Under the pieces are notes generated by a model. The model was not told where the DNA came from. It ran no database searches and saw nothing but the letters and a program-made list of their open reading frames with translations. A DNA stretch of 36,598 nt from Calditrichota bacterium. GTDB lineage: Bacteria; Calditrichota; Calditrichia; Calditrichales; Calditrichaceae. The stretch covers positions 1 to 36,598 of the forward strand of contig JAADIP010000211.1 in assembly GCA_013151275.1 (NCBI GenBank), read 5' to 3'. Positions 36,322 to 36,598 of this stretch are shown here, one piece after another (position 1 is the first letter of the stretch; each line of letters starts with the position of its first letter). Made by a program: the position numbers and the translations under genes.

Positions 36322-36598
36322 GTAAAAGACGGATTATGGCAATGCACCAGCCAAATTATATTCCCTGGCTGGGTTATTTTTATAAAATTGCCAAAGCAGA
36401 TATTTTTGTTTATTTGGATATTGTTCAATTTCCGCGAGGGAAAAGTTTTGCCGCTCGTAACCGCATAAAAACACCAAACGGAGCCACATATTTAACAATC
36501 CCGGTTTCACTTCCCAAGGGCAAAGAAGGCAAAGTACTGTACACAGAAGTAAGATTTGCGGATGAACAATGGAAAAAGAAACATCTTAAATCTTTTCA
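36318..36598 (+). CDS. WbqC-like family protein (3' end outside window)
   Basis: A partial frame of 93 codons with no stop before the window edge. The start ATG overlaps the sulfotransferase stop (ATGA). The N-terminus (RIMAMHQPNYIPWLGYFYKI, then DIFVYLDIVQF, RNRIKTPNG, LTIPV) is the signature of the WbqC family, which is found in O-antigen and capsule clusters and whose enzymatic activity is not established. It extends the glycan-modification cluster to the right of the window. Confidence 0.88.
   Translation, partial: MSKRRIMAMHQPNYIPWLGYFYKIAKADIFVYLDIVQFPRGKSFAARNRIKTPNGATYLTIPVSLPKGKEGKVLYTEVRFADEQWKKKHLKSF

Overview
The window is an ordinary bacterial chromosome segment of moderate GC. 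Most genes are short-spaced, many have clear Shine-Dalgarno sites, and a few use TTG or GTG starts. The gene repertoire suggests a Gram-negative member of the FCB superphylum, perhaps Calditrichota or Ignavibacteria. Pointers are LolA, a Wzc-type kinase, a UpxY-type NusG paralogue, an FtsK with the long motor-domain insert seen in Bacteroidetes, and an alanine-dehydrogenase homologue of the divergent Bacteroidetes kind. The assignment is an inference by eye. I saw no rRNA, tRNA, CRISPR array, insertion sequence or prophage.

Layout. (1) 3-4440 (+): tight operon pnp (3' part), M16 peptidase, Ald-like protein, polysaccharide deacetylase, membrane-anchored cytochrome c. (2) 4443-6890 (-): soluble GAF hybrid histidine kinase. 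(3) 7059-7901 (+): endonuclease IV. (4) 7902-8475: a gene-free stretch built from duplicated intergenic repeats with a large inverted repeat inside one copy. (5) 8476-9873 (-): dnaA. Upstream of it, 9874-10423 is AT-rich with four DnaA boxes and is a candidate oriC; a parS-like half-palindrome follows. (6) 10424-10792 (-): single-domain response regulator. (7) 11306-16794 (+): tandem universal stress protein, then uvrA, a divergent plsY and gcvT, closed by an intrinsic terminator. (8) 16871-21668 (+): comB, ftsK, lolA and a PHP-type tyrosine phosphatase. (9) 21751-26955 (+): Wzc-type tyrosine kinase and two UDP-sugar dehydrogenases, closed by a second terminator. (10) 27025-29507 (+): ribbon-helix-helix-like small protein, PHP phosphoesterase, alkaline-phosphatase-superfamily enzyme. 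(11) 29825-32462 (+): UpxY/NusG-like factor and an SLC13 permease with RCK_C domains. (12) 32605-34564 (+): lipoprotein version of the MEMO family followed by a Sir2 protein. (13) 34675-36598 (+): PIG-L deacetylase, sulfotransferase and a WbqC-like protein cut by the window end, which looks like the start of a surface-glycan cluster.

How they work together. The middle and right parts are dominated by cell-envelope functions. A phosphatase/kinase pair (PHP phosphatase and Wzc kinase) sits with two enzymes making UDP-uronic acids, which suggests regulated synthesis of an acidic exopolysaccharide; no glycosyltransferase, flippase or polymerase lies in the window. The left part holds core maintenance genes (RNA decay, base-excision and nucleotide-excision repair, replication initiation, chromosome segregation). 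I found no convincing wholly new multi-gene system. The best leads are the candidate origin with its repeat-rich flank, the Ald homologue that has lost its catalytic residues, the lipoprotein MEMO/Sir2 pair, and the divergent PlsY.
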